A DNA stretch of 64,000 bases, taken from Gemmatimonadota bacterium (lineage in GTDB: Bacteria; Gemmatimonadota; Gemmatimonadetes; Gemmatimonadales; Gemmatimonadaceae). This document shows positions 50,083 through 58,857 of this stretch, piece after piece. The notes beneath the pieces are model-generated. The model had not been told where the DNA came from. It did not search any database and saw only the letters and a program-made list of their open reading frames with translations. The DNA lies in the NCBI GenBank assembly GCA_003155795.1, contig PMEM01000013.1, positions 103,974 through 167,973 on the forward strand, read 5' to 3'. The stretch's first letter is position 1; every line of letters begins with the position of its first letter. The position numbers and the translations under genes were made by a program.

Positions 50083-51465
50083 TCACACGTCGGTTAGCAC
50101 GGACCTGTCCAGGTTCTCAAGCGGATACACTCCGTTGAAGCACGCGGTTGAGAAGTGATCTTCCGGAAGACCCGTGGCAGCAATCATCCCATCGTACGAC
50201 AGATACGTCAGCGACTCGGCCCCGATGGATTGCCGGATCTCATCCACTGACTTCGTCGCGGCGACGAGATCGGCTGGGCTGGGAAGGTCGATCCCGTAGA
50301 TATCCGGGTAGCGCACTGGAGGTGAGGAGACGAGATAGTGCACCGCGCGTGCGCCCGCGTGCCGCAGCATCGCGACGATCTGCCGCGCTGTGGTCCCGCG
50401 CACCAACGAATCATCCACGACAGCAACGCGGCGGCCGCGCAACACCTCTGCGATGGGATTGAGTTTCAGCTGCACGCCGACTTCGCGCAGTCGCTGCGCC
50501 GGCTGAATGAACGTGCGGTGGATGTACCGGTTCTTGACGAGTCCAATGTCGAACGGGATGCCAGTTTCGCCCGCGTAGCCGACAGCAGCCGGTACTCCGG
50601 AATCCGGTACCGGGATGACGACATCTGCATCTACCGGACACTCGCGCGCGAGCCGGATGCCAAACTGGCGCCGCACCTCATTCACCCGGCGGCCGAGCAG
50701 CATGCTGTCGGGGCGTGCGAAGTATACGAACTCGAAAATGTCGAGTTGCTCCTTGCCAGGTTCGAGCTGCACGGACCGCATCCCGTTCTCGTCCATTACT
50801 ACCAGTTCGCCCGGTCGCACGTCACGCAGAAACGTACCGCCCACAGCGTCAATGGCGCACGTTTCCGACGACACTACGTAGCCGTCGCCGATCCGGCCCA
50901 GCGATAGCGGGCGGATGCCACGCACGTCCCGCACGGCGGCTAGCGCCCGTGGTGTGAGGAGCGCGAGCGAGAACGCGCCCGTGAACAGAGGGAAGCACAT
51001 GCGCACCGCGTCTTCCAGGCTGACGCCGCGCGCCATCTCGCGTCCGAGCGCAGCATGCATCAGCTCGGAGTCATTTGCGCCCGTGATGTCTACGCCGGCA
51101 TCAGTGAGCGAACGTGACAGCGCCGCGACACTGGGCAGGTTGCCGTTGTGCGCCAGCGCCAGGAGCATCTTATCATCCACCACTGGCTGACTATGACGCA
51201 GTCCATTGCCCCCGGAGGTGGAGTATCGGTTATGTCCGATCGCTATGCGGCCGACGAGGCGCCCGAGAGAAGCTTCGTCGTACACGTGCGCGACGAGCCC
51301 TTGCCCCTTGTGGGTGCGGATGGTAGCGCCATCACTCACACTGATCCCGGTGCTCTCCTGACCCCGGTGTTGCAGCGTCCATAATCCGGTGTGCACGAGA
51401 CGCGCGGCCTCTGCGGATTCCAAGCTGGGCGCGTACACACCAAAGACCGCGCATTTCTCATGCAT
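50083..51465 (-). CDS. purF: Amidophosphoribosyltransferase
   Basis: PurF makes phosphoribosylamine from PRPP and glutamine, the first committed step of purine synthesis. The 460 residues start MHEKCAVFGVY, with the N-terminal nucleophile Cys at residue 5 after a four-residue propeptide. The glutaminase blocks LQHRGQESTGI, GHNRYSTSG and AHNGNL are intact. The PRPP loop is VAVVDDSLVRGTT. In iron-sulfur PurF enzymes the C-terminus has a Cys pair; here it is STACFNG, so one ligand seems missing. Confidence 0.97.
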   Translation of the reverse strand: MHEKCAVFGVYAPSLESAEAARLVHTGLWTLQHRGQESTGISVSDGATIRTHKGQGLVAHVYDEASLGRLVGRIAIGHNRYSTSGGNGLRHSQPVVDDKMLLALAHNGNLPSVAALSRSLTDAGVDITGANDSELMHAALGREMARGVSLEDAVRMCFPLFTGAFSLALLTPRALAAVRDVRGIRPLSLGRIGDGYVVSSETCAIDAVGGTFLRDVRPGELVVMDENGMRSVQLEPGKEQLDIFEFVYFARPDSMLLGRRVNEVRRQFGIRLARECPVDADVVIPVPDSGVPAAVGYAGETGIPFDIGLVKNRYIHRTFIQPAQRLREVGVQLKLNPIAEVLRGRRVAVVDDSLVRGTTARQIVAMLRHAGARAVHYLVSSPPVRYPDIYGIDLPSPADLVAATKSVDEIRQSIGAESLTYLSYDGMIAATGLPEDHFSTACFNGVYPLENLDRSVLTDV

Positions 51466-51666
51466 GCGACGACGATCTCAATTCGCCGGAGTCACGAGGA
51501 TCATGCAGCGCTATCACTATCACCATCGTCCTGATGAAGTGGATCACTGTCGCGAGTAACATTTCGCCAATGAAGCATCGCTCGGCGTCATGGTATCACG
51601 CAAGCCCTTCGCTCGCACAGCCGGCACGCGCTGGATGTACGGGTGCGGGAGCATTCGTGGCAGGTC
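51466..51666. other. Intergenic region purF-DUF542, no gene seen
   Basis: About 200 bases with no convincing frame, terminator or RNA. A short His/Thr-rich frame on the other strand lacks a ribosome site and is not accepted. Confidence 0.5.
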
Positions 51667-51873
51667 CTATTGCGGCCGTGCGGCGGCATGCAGCTCCGCG
51701 CAGAGTGATTCGGCGTCCACGTTGTCCTGATGTGCAGCCTGTTCGACAGTCAACATCGCGCCGCAGCACGTGTCGAGGCCATAGCGATTGAAAACCTCCA
51801 GGGTGGCCGGGTGACGCTTGACGACATCATTAACGGTCCAACCGCAATCGAGATCAAGTTCAGTTGTTGTCAC
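51667..51873 (-). CDS. Standalone DUF542 (ScdA N-terminal) domain protein
   Basis: 68 residues. WTVNDVVKRHPATLEVFNRYGLDTCCGAMLTVEQAA is the DUF542 domain with the paired Cys, the N-terminal module of the iron-sulfur cluster repair protein ScdA/YtfE. The hemerythrin-like di-iron domain is missing, so it is a free-standing module, possibly acting with another protein. Two palindromes lie upstream, at 51909-51922 and 51936-51957. Confidence 0.85.
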   Translation of the reverse strand: MTTTELDLDCGWTVNDVVKRHPATLEVFNRYGLDTCCGAMLTVEQAAHQDNVDAESLCAELHAAARPQ

Positions 51874-51908
51874 GGTGAGAATTCCTCTGGATCAAGGGCA
51901 ACAGGGCA

Positions 51909-51957
51909 TGCACGGTCGTGCACACCGTATGATGCACTCTATACCATGCTATAGAGT
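51909..51957. promoter_or_regulatory. Two perfect inverted repeats upstream of the DUF542 gene
   Basis: TGCACG-GT-CGTGCA (51909-51922) and ACTCTATA-CCATGC-TATAGAGT arms (51936-51943 and 51950-51957) lie 36 to 84 bases before the start codon. Both are perfect. They look like regulator sites; neither matches FNR/DNR or NsrR consensus well. Confidence 0.55.
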
Positions 51958-51964
51958 CAAGAGC

Positions 51965-52216
51965 TCAGTCCGGATTCTCGTCCAGCAGCCGGAGAGCCTG
52001 TACAGCATCGGTGTGCTGCACTGCCAGCCGGACGCCGTTGGTGAAAGTGAGTGCCGGGTACGCGCCGCCGGCGTCGTCTCCGATGATGATTGATCTGATC
52101 TCGTTGGCTTCCAGCGCCGCCTGGGCGATGTGCGCCGATATCGCATCGCCGAATGTGCGGATTACAACGATATCACTACCGCGATCACTGTCTCTATCGC
52201 TATCCATGTTTTCCAT
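51965..52216 (-). CDS. DUF2007-like small protein
   Basis: 83 residues. An acidic lead is followed by VVIRTFGDAISAHIAQAALEANEIRSIIIGDDAGGAYP and VRLAVQHTDAVQALRLLDE, the pattern of the DUF2007/putative signal-transducing family (a ferredoxin-like fold). The ATG overlaps the murB stop by one base, so it is coupled to murB. Confidence 0.75.
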   Translation of the reverse strand: MENMDSDRDSDRGSDIVVIRTFGDAISAHIAQAALEANEIRSIIIGDDAGGAYPALTFTNGVRLAVQHTDAVQALRLLDENPD

Positions 52217-53154
52217 CAGAACTCTCCGACAAAAGCGATTTCCGGCGTCAGTTCGTGACCCAGTTCATCCCTTACCCGCTGTTGAGCGAGCGCGATAAGT
52301 TCGCGAACATCGCGCGCTGTAGCACCGCCCAGATTCACCATGATGTTCGCGTGAATGTGTGAGATCTGAGCACCGCCGATGCGAAACCCTTTCATGCCAA
52401 GCTGGTCGATCAGACGGCCCGCGCCCACTCCCTCGATCTTTCTGAAGATCGAGCCGGCAGACGGATGAAACTGCAGCCATGGATGCCTGGCACCGCGCCA
52501 GCTCAGATTCTCCTGAATGATCCGGTGCATGTCGGCAGGGTTGCCCGGGGATAGCTGGAAGGTTACCGCAAGTGCAAAGTCAGCGCGGTGGTGAAAAATC
52601 GAGTCGTCGTATCCAAACTTCAGATAGTCTCTATCCACGGTTCTACGGTCACCGGACTCGCTCAGGATTTCGCAACTAGCAACCACTTCGGCGATGAACA
52701 CTGTACGCTCGCGCTGCGGTGCGGGGCTCAGGAAGTGGAGATTCTGCCAGACGGCGCCGCCGACGGTGCTCGGTATTCCAACGTAGTGTTCGAGGCCAGA
52801 CAGACCGTGCTCAACTGCTTGCGGGATCAGATCGGCCATAACAACGCCACTCTCTGCCCTGAGGCGCCCGTCTTCGTGGAATTCGAAGCTGCTTGCACGG
52901 TCTCGGATGACGATGCCGCGAAAACCGCGATCGCCCACCAGAATGTTCGCGCCCAGACCAAGTACGAAGAACGGGATTTCGAGATGTCGTGCCGCAGCTA
53001 TTGCGTTCGCGAGATCGTCAGCGGACGTGGCCGAGTAGAAAAGATCCGCCGGGCCGCCGATTCGGAACGTCGTAAAGGGGCCGATAGGCTCGTCGCGGGT
53101 CAATCGTGACTGATCGAGTTGCGACGCGAGTTCGTCATACGCGTATTTTTCCAT
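52216..53154 (-). CDS. murB: UDP-N-acetylmuramate dehydrogenase MurB
   Basis: MurB reduces UDP-N-acetylenolpyruvylglucosamine in peptidoglycan synthesis with FAD and NADPH. 312 residues from ATG 53154 (MEKYAYDELASQL); the frame is open further but not family-like. FAD blocks TTFRIGGPADLFY, GLGANILVGDRG and GIPSTVGGAVWQN are clear; the catalytic Ser is in PSAGSIFRK, and the C-terminal Glu is in LTPEIAFVG. No other mur genes are near. Confidence 0.95.
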   Translation of the reverse strand: MEKYAYDELASQLDQSRLTRDEPIGPFTTFRIGGPADLFYSATSADDLANAIAAARHLEIPFFVLGLGANILVGDRGFRGIVIRDRASSFEFHEDGRLRAESGVVMADLIPQAVEHGLSGLEHYVGIPSTVGGAVWQNLHFLSPAPQRERTVFIAEVVASCEILSESGDRRTVDRDYLKFGYDDSIFHHRADFALAVTFQLSPGNPADMHRIIQENLSWRGARHPWLQFHPSAGSIFRKIEGVGAGRLIDQLGMKGFRIGGAQISHIHANIMVNLGGATARDVRELIALAQQRVRDELGHELTPEIAFVGEF

Positions 53155-53275
53155 CGACCTCACGCGGTTCGCGTCAATACGTCCGGCCATACCATATGGA
53201 ATGGGTGCATAACCCATCAAATATACGGTATGCCGAACACACTCCAATCGGCTTTCCAATAGCCTGGACACTGTA
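53155..53275. promoter_or_regulatory. Divergent murB-peptidase promoter region
   Basis: 121 bases between divergent starts. ATGGGT-gcata-ACCCAT is an inverted repeat (53201-53217), and CATACC/GGTATG forms a wider pair around it. It may hold operators; promoter boxes are not distinct. Confidence 0.35.
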
Positions 53276-54796
53276 ATGAGAACATCCAGAGTCGTTCCAC
53301 TCAGACGGCGCATGCGAGTGCTACTTGCCGTTCCAATGGCTGCTACCCTGACGCTTTCCGTTCCGGTAAGTGGACAGATAGCGCAGGAGAGAGTGGACCT
53401 GTCCGCCGTCTCACGAATTCGCGATGAAGGCCTGAATCACTCTCAGATCCCGGAACTCGCGCACCATCTGACAGATGTAATTGGACCGCGGCTAACCGGT
53501 TCGTCGGGGATGAAGGCGGCGAACGACTGGACCGCTGCGATGCTGCGCTCGTGGGGGCTGAGTGGCGTGGCGATCGAGCCGTGGGGCCGGTTTGGGCGCG
53601 GCTGGGAGAACATCAGCTACCAAGGGCGCATCCTCACACCTTACAGTCAGGTAATGCCTGGTCAGCCAAGTGCATGGACTGGTAGTACCAAGGGGAGCGT
53701 GACCGCTCCCGTCATGGTCGTAGAGGGTGGAGTGGACAGCATCGCGAAGTACGGAACCAAGCTTCGCGGAGCATTCGTGCTGATAACGCCACCGCGCGCG
53801 ACCCCGCCCGAATTCAAGGAATACGAGCGACGGACTCCGCTGGACTCACTGTTTGCCCCGGTTCATCAGCGAGCCGGTGGGCAGATCGGCTGGGATACCC
53901 TCCTTGTGAAGATTCAGAAGCAGCAGTCGCATCGTGACTCGCTCGTGATCGCCGCAGGCGTCGCGGGCGTAATTTCCGGATCAGGTAGCCCGTACGGCAC
54001 CATTCGTGGCGGTGGTGACTGGGCTGCGACAAATCCCGATGCTCAGATACCGGTTCCTACGGTGATAATCGCGCAGGAGCAATACAACGAGATGTACCGC
54101 AATGTCACGAGTGGAGTGCCGGTAAAGGTTCAACTCGATGTTCAGAATCGATTCCTCTCCAGCGATCTCAACGCCTACAACACACTGGGCGATATCCGCG
54201 GAACTGATAAACCAGACGAGTATGTAATGATCGGTGCGCACCTCGATTCATGGCACTTTGGAAATGGCGCAACCGACAACGCCGCTGGCTCGATCGTGAT
54301 GATGGAGGCGATGCGGATCCTGAAGACGCTAAACCTCCAGCCACGTCGAACAATCCGCATCGCCCTATGGAGTGGCGAGGAAGAGGGTATCTACGGCTCC
54401 CGCGGATGGATCAGGAAACATCCGGAAATGGTCTCGAAAGTCTCCGCCTATCTGAATCTGGATAACGGCACCGGCAAAATTCGTGGTATCTGGGACCAGT
54501 CAAACGAGAAGGCGGTGCCAATATTTGAGCAGCTTCTCTGGCCGTTCAAGGATCTCGGGGTCGTGGCTGTGCGCCGAGGGAATACGGGGAGCACCGATCA
54601 CGTTTCGTTTGACGATGCGGGGATTCCCGGATTCAATTTCATTCAGGATCCGATCGAATATGACCTGCGGACGCACCATTCCTCGAATGACGTGTACGAT
54701 CATCTGATGCTCGATGATCTCAAACAGGCGGCAGTCGTGGTCGCGGCGACTGCATATGAGCTCGCCAACCGAGACGAGATGTTTCCGCGCAAGTGA
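53276..54796 (+). CDS. Exported M28-family metallopeptidase
   Basis: 506 residues with a signal peptide (MRVLLAVPMAATLTLSVPVSG) and a PA-domain-like insert (VLITPP ... VAGVISGSGSPYG). The M28 zinc ligands can be followed: IGAHLDSW (His, Asp), GATDNAAGS (Asp), SGEEEGIYGS (Glu-Glu), NLDNGTG (Asp) and DLRTHHSSNDVYD (His). It is probably a periplasmic aminopeptidase or carboxypeptidase. It is first in a three-gene peptidase operon and overlaps the next start by four bases. Confidence 0.93.
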   Translation: MRTSRVVPLRRRMRVLLAVPMAATLTLSVPVSGQIAQERVDLSAVSRIRDEGLNHSQIPELAHHLTDVIGPRLTGSSGMKAANDWTAAMLRSWGLSGVAIEPWGRFGRGWENISYQGRILTPYSQVMPGQPSAWTGSTKGSVTAPVMVVEGGVDSIAKYGTKLRGAFVLITPPRATPPEFKEYERRTPLDSLFAPVHQRAGGQIGWDTLLVKIQKQQSHRDSLVIAAGVAGVISGSGSPYGTIRGGGDWAATNPDAQIPVPTVIIAQEQYNEMYRNVTSGVPVKVQLDVQNRFLSSDLNAYNTLGDIRGTDKPDEYVMIGAHLDSWHFGNGATDNAAGSIVMMEAMRILKTLNLQPRRTIRIALWSGEEEGIYGSRGWIRKHPEMVSKVSAYLNLDNGTGKIRGIWDQSNEKAVPIFEQLLWPFKDLGVVAVRRGNTGSTDHVSFDDAGIPGFNFIQDPIEYDLRTHHSSNDVYDHLMLDDLKQAAVVVAATAYELANRDEMFPRK

Positions 54797-56190
54797 GGAA
54801 GATGAAAGTAGCTGTAATTCGCCGAACCTGGCTAGCGCTTGTAGCCACTGCATTTCTGCTACCCGCGTCTCTGTTGGCGCAACGTGCAGATCTCGAAAAG
54901 ATCATACAACGACGCGTGTTGCCCAATGGCCTCGAAGTCATCGTTGTGGAGAATCACGGGGTTCCGCTTGCAACGGTCGAGATAAATGTTCGCAACGGCT
55001 CCTTTACGCAAACTCCGGAATACGCCGGGTTGGCGCACATGTACGAGCACATGTTCTTCCGCGCAAACGCCGAGTACCCGGAGAGCGACATGTATCTCGA
55101 TCGCGCTTCACAACTCGGCGCGGTATTCAACGGGACAACTCAGGAAGAAACGGTGAGCTACTATCTCACCGTGCCCGCCGACTCGGTGCGAGGTGCGATC
55201 CAGTGGCTTACACCAGCGCTCAGGGCGCCACTCTTTCTGGAGAGTGAACTTGCGGTAGAGCGACAGGTTGTTATTGGCGAATACGATCGGAATGAATCAA
55301 GCCCTTTTTTCCAACTGCAGCGGCAGGTGGACATGAAGTTGTATCCTGGCAACTACTCCAGGAAGAACGTGATCGGCGATCGTCAGGTAGTAGCAACAAC
55401 TACACCTGAGAAGATGCGCTACATACAGCACAAGTACTACATCCCAAACAACTCGGTGCTGATAGTTGCGGGTGATGTAAAGCCTGATAGCATCTTTGCG
55501 ATTGCAGAGAAACAATTGGGAAGCTGGGCACGCGGACCGGACCCGTTTGCCACCGATCCAATACCTGACATTCCGGCTCTCACGAAGAGCGATGCCGTTG
55601 TGGTGGAAGCACCGGTCAATGCCGTTACCGTGTTGCTTCAATGGCAGGGGCCAAGTGTTGGGAAGGATCCCAAGTCAACCTACGCAGCTGACGTGTTCTC
55701 GGATCTGCTCAATGATCCGCGATCGCGTTTTCAGCAACGGCTTGTAGATACTGGCTTGTGGCAGGGCGTCACCGTCAACTACTACACATTGAACCACACT
55801 GGCCCGATCACCATCAGCGGCCAGACATCACCCGAAAAGCTGCGACCGGCACTTGCTGCGCTCGACTCGGCGGTCAAGCAGATCGACACACCGGGGTACT
55901 TCGATCCAGCAGATCTCAAGGCCGCACAGGCGCATCGTGCGGTTACGTCTGCGTTTGGACAGGAGCAGGCTTCTGCATTCGCCCACACCCTCGGTTTCTG
56001 GTGGAGCGTGGCGAGCCTCGAGTATTACATGGGCTACGTTGACAACATGGCGCATCAGAGCATATCGGACCTGCGCGCGTACGCGGACAAGTACATCATC
56101 GGCAAACCTCGCATCACCGGCGTTTTGATCTCTCCAGAAGGTCGACAGCAGATTCATCTTACCGCCGATGACCTGAAGGGGGCCAACTGA
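54793..56190 (+). CDS. M16 (insulinase-type) metallopeptidase, active subunit
   Basis: 465 residues from GTG 54793 (or ATG 54802). A signal peptide (VATAFLLPASLLAQ) is followed by RRVLPNGLEVIVVENHGVPLATVEI and the inverted zinc motif GLAHMYEHMFF (HxxEH), so it is catalytic. The third ligand region is YLTVPADSVRGAIQWL ... EVVIGEYDRNES. The next gene encodes a partner without the motif, as in heterodimeric bacterial M16B proteases. Confidence 0.93.
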   Translation: MRKMKVAVIRRTWLALVATAFLLPASLLAQRADLEKIIQRRVLPNGLEVIVVENHGVPLATVEINVRNGSFTQTPEYAGLAHMYEHMFFRANAEYPESDMYLDRASQLGAVFNGTTQEETVSYYLTVPADSVRGAIQWLTPALRAPLFLESELAVERQVVIGEYDRNESSPFFQLQRQVDMKLYPGNYSRKNVIGDRQVVATTTPEKMRYIQHKYYIPNNSVLIVAGDVKPDSIFAIAEKQLGSWARGPDPFATDPIPDIPALTKSDAVVVEAPVNAVTVLLQWQGPSVGKDPKSTYAADVFSDLLNDPRSRFQQRLVDTGLWQGVTVNYYTLNHTGPITISGQTSPEKLRPALAALDSAVKQIDTPGYFDPADLKAAQAHRAVTSAFGQEQASAFAHTLGFWWSVASLEYYMGYVDNMAHQSISDLRAYADKYIIGKPRITGVLISPEGRQQIHLTADDLKGAN

Positions 56191-57500
56191 TGCTGCGTCG
56201 AATCGCGGTGATTATCGCAATGGTGTGTGCATCCGGCACTTCGGTCGTTGCGCAAACTGCAGCTGACACTCTCACGTCCAGCTTCACTGTAGATGGTATT
56301 CCCGTGATCCTGCGGCGGAATACTTCCAATAACGTCGTGGTCGCCAACGTATACCTGCTCGGCGGTACGCGTCAGGTAACCGAAGCAACCAGTGGTATCG
56401 AACCGTTCCTGCTCACCGTATCCGAGCGGGGTACCCGTCATTATCCAAAGACGGTGCTTCGCCGCAGGACATCGGCGCTCGGAGTGGACTTTGTCGTGGA
56501 GCCGAGCATCGACTGGACGATGTTTGGGGCCCACACGATCACGAGTGAGGTGGATTCAACATGGGCGATCTTCGCAGATCGTCTGATGTATCCCGCCATT
56601 CAGCCAGCCGAGGTGGAGCTTGTCAGGTCGCAATTCATAAGCGGTGAGAAACAGGAACGCGATGACCCCGACGCGTACGTTTCTGATCTCGCGGACAGTG
56701 TAGCGTTTGCCGGTCACCCATATGCCGTATCGCCAACCGGTAATGCAACGTCACTCGCTCAGATAACACCGGCTTCGCTTCGCGACTACCAGCGGACCCA
56801 GATCGTGAAATCGCGGATGCTCCTCGTAGTAGTCGGAGATGTAACGCGCGAACATCTGGAATCGTTGATCCACTCGACACTCGCTCAGCTGCCTGCCGGT
56901 TCGTACAAATGGACGCTCCCGGATCCCATTCCGGTTCGTCCGGCATCCGCTGTACTGGTTCAGCGCACCCTTCCGACGAACTACCTGCTTGGCTACGTCG
57001 CAGGTCCGTTGGCATCGTCACCCGACTACACCGCGCTGCGCGTCGCGGCAACCGTGCTGACCGGGCAGATGTTCGCGGAAATCCGTGGTCGACAGAATCT
57101 GACGTACGACGTACACGCGCCATTTCTCGAGCGAGCGGCCAGCGCATCTGGACTCTATGTCACCACTGTCTCGCCTGATACGACGTTGAAGCTCATGAAG
57201 TCATTCATCACTCAGCTCCAGAACGAGACTGTCACAGCCGATGGTTTGCAGCGATTGGAGCTGCAGTTCATAACTCAATACTTTCTCGACAACGAGACGA
57301 ACGCATCACAGGCCGACTTTCTCGCTCGCTCGCAACTGTATCAAGGTGACTATCGTCATGCCATGACGTTCGTTCAAGATCTCAGATCCGTAACACCGGC
57401 AGCGGTACAAGCCGCCGCTCGCAAGTACATGAAGGATTTCCACTGGGCGTATCTTGGCGATACAACAAAGGTGGACAGGGCACTCCTGCTCAGCTTCTAG
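56190..57500 (+). CDS. M16-family partner subunit without zinc motif
   Basis: 436 residues with signal LRRIAVIIAMVCASGTSVVAQ. The domain is aligned with its upstream partner, but where HxxEH should be it reads SGIEPFLLTVSERGTRH, so it has no metal site. It keeps the substrate-binding motif NLTYDVHAPFLERAASASGLYVTTV, where active dimers have R...Y near. Both genes start coupled (the stop of one meets the ATG of the next). Its TAG overlaps the opposing hisI-E stop within CTAG. Confidence 0.92.
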   Translation: MLRRIAVIIAMVCASGTSVVAQTAADTLTSSFTVDGIPVILRRNTSNNVVVANVYLLGGTRQVTEATSGIEPFLLTVSERGTRHYPKTVLRRRTSALGVDFVVEPSIDWTMFGAHTITSEVDSTWAIFADRLMYPAIQPAEVELVRSQFISGEKQERDDPDAYVSDLADSVAFAGHPYAVSPTGNATSLAQITPASLRDYQRTQIVKSRMLLVVVGDVTREHLESLIHSTLAQLPAGSYKWTLPDPIPVRPASAVLVQRTLPTNYLLGYVAGPLASSPDYTALRVAATVLTGQMFAEIRGRQNLTYDVHAPFLERAASASGLYVTTVSPDTTLKLMKSFITQLQNETVTADGLQRLELQFITQYFLDNETNASQADFLARSQLYQGDYRHAMTFVQDLRSVTPAAVQAAARKYMKDFHWAYLGDTTKVDRALLLSF

Positions 57501-58090
57501 CGCGCTCGGTTAGCCAGGACGTGACGCACATCATCAAGCGTCACGCCCTGTGCGCGGATGGCGACGAGAGTATGATATAACAGATCCGCAGCCTCTTCTC
57601 GAATTCGTTCGTGGTCATCATCGGCGAGCGCTACAAGCAGCTCAGCTGCTTCTTCGCCAATCTTCTTCAATCTGAGATTGCGATCGTCCAGCAATCGGCG
57701 AGTATAGCTGTCACTCGCGCTGGTGTCCTGAGCGCGCGCGTCGATCACGGCGGCGAGTTCGGTGAGCGCGCCGCCGTTCGACTCGTTGACGAAACAGGAA
57801 GTGGTGCCGTTGTGACACGCCGGGCCAGCTGGGATAACTCTGGCCAGGACGGCATCTCCGTCACAATCGACTGTGAGTGATACAACACGCTGCACGTTTC
57901 CACTGGTCGCGCCCTTGTGCCACAGGCCGCGCGTGCGGGAACGGTAGTGCATCTCGCGAGTCGCCAGTGTCAACTCCAGCGCTTCACGATCCGCATGTGC
58001 CACCATGAGTACTCTACCGGATTCAGCGTCCTGTGTCACCACTGTAATCAGGCCGGAACCCTTGTCGAAATCAAAATCGTCAGCTGTCAT
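57497..58090 (-). CDS. hisIE: HisI-HisE bifunctional enzyme
   Basis: 197 residues from ATG 58090. The N-terminal HisI (phosphoribosyl-AMP cyclohydrolase) has HYRSRTRGLWHKGATSGN and the metal Cys cluster CDGDAVLARVIPAGPACHNGTTSCF. The C-terminal HisE (phosphoribosyl-ATP pyrophosphohydrolase) has LLDDRNLRLKKIGEEAAELLVALADDD with its EExxE motif. It catalyses steps 2 and 3 of histidine synthesis. It ends the operon, overlaps the hisN stop by four bases, and shares CTAG with the opposing peptidase. Confidence 0.97.
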   Translation of the reverse strand: MTADDFDFDKGSGLITVVTQDAESGRVLMVAHADREALELTLATREMHYRSRTRGLWHKGATSGNVQRVVSLTVDCDGDAVLARVIPAGPACHNGTTSCFVNESNGGALTELAAVIDARAQDTSASDSYTRRLLDDRNLRLKKIGEEAAELLVALADDDHERIREEAADLLYHTLVAIRAQGVTLDDVRHVLANRAR

Positions 58091-58857
58091 GAGGATGGCG
58101 GTATGAGGATCTGCCGAACCGATGCAGCCAATGTGGCATTGGTAGCAATCACATCGTCGCCGAAAGGAGTTGGATTCCCGCGCCAGTCTGTGAATACACC
58201 GCCCGCCTCGGTGACGATCGGATACAGCGCAGCGGCGTCCCATGGAGCAACGATGTCATCCAGCATTACATCTGCGCGGCCGGTTGCAACGAGCAGGTAA
58301 CCGTAGCAATCGCCCCAGGTTCGCACCACGTCCGCCTGGCTTGCGAGGGTGCGCCATGCGCTGGCCCGATTGACTGTGTTGGGGAAGCGATCATCAGTGA
58401 CGAGGACCGTGGATCTCGTAATCGCGTTCTGTGACGACACGCTGCACGGAGCACCATTCCAGAAACATCCCTCGCCCAGTGCCGCTACCACGATTTCGTC
58501 GATCACCGGAAAATAGGCGCACCCAGCCAGCACAGTGTCGCCCTCGGCCACTGCTATGAGAGTTCCCCACAACGGCACTCGCCTGATGAAACTCTTGGTT
58601 CCGTCAATAGGGTCGATTATCCAGCGCCGCTTCGCGTCAGGTCTGATGTCACCGAATTCTTCGCCCAGGATTCCGTCGTCAGGAAAGCGTTCTTCGATCC
58701 AACTGCGTGCCAGCTGCTCGGCGCCACGATCCGCGACGGTTACCGGTGAACCATCCTGCTTGAGAACTACATCAAGCGATTCGCGGTAATGGGTCATCGC
58801 AAAATCGCCTGCGAGTGTCGCGACTTCGGCGACGGCGTTCAGGTAGGATTCGTTCAT
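58087..58857 (-). CDS. hisN: Histidinol-phosphatase, inositol-monophosphatase type
   Basis: 256 residues. The metal motifs are GEEFG, IIDPIDGTKSF and APWDAAALYP. The fold is inositol-monophosphatase-like, and the position inside a his operon argues for histidinol-phosphate phosphatase (HisN), which removes the phosphate before HisD. It overlaps hisF upstream and hisIE downstream by four bases each. Confidence 0.92.
   Translation of the reverse strand: MNESYLNAVAEVATLAGDFAMTHYRESLDVVLKQDGSPVTVADRGAEQLARSWIEERFPDDGILGEEFGDIRPDAKRRWIIDPIDGTKSFIRRVPLWGTLIAVAEGDTVLAGCAYFPVIDEIVVAALGEGCFWNGAPCSVSSQNAITRSTVLVTDDRFPNTVNRASAWRTLASQADVVRTWGDCYGYLLVATGRADVMLDDIVAPWDAAALYPIVTEAGGVFTDWRGNPTPFGDDVIATNATLAASVRQILIPPSS

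Noticed and set aside
51534..51791. Rightward short frame over the DUF542 gene
   Set aside because: Shadow of a real gene on the other strand; basic, low complexity, no ribosome site.
53155..53313. 53-residue N-terminal extension of MurB
   Set aside because: It overlaps the divergent peptidase start and has no MurB features; ATG 53154 fits the family.
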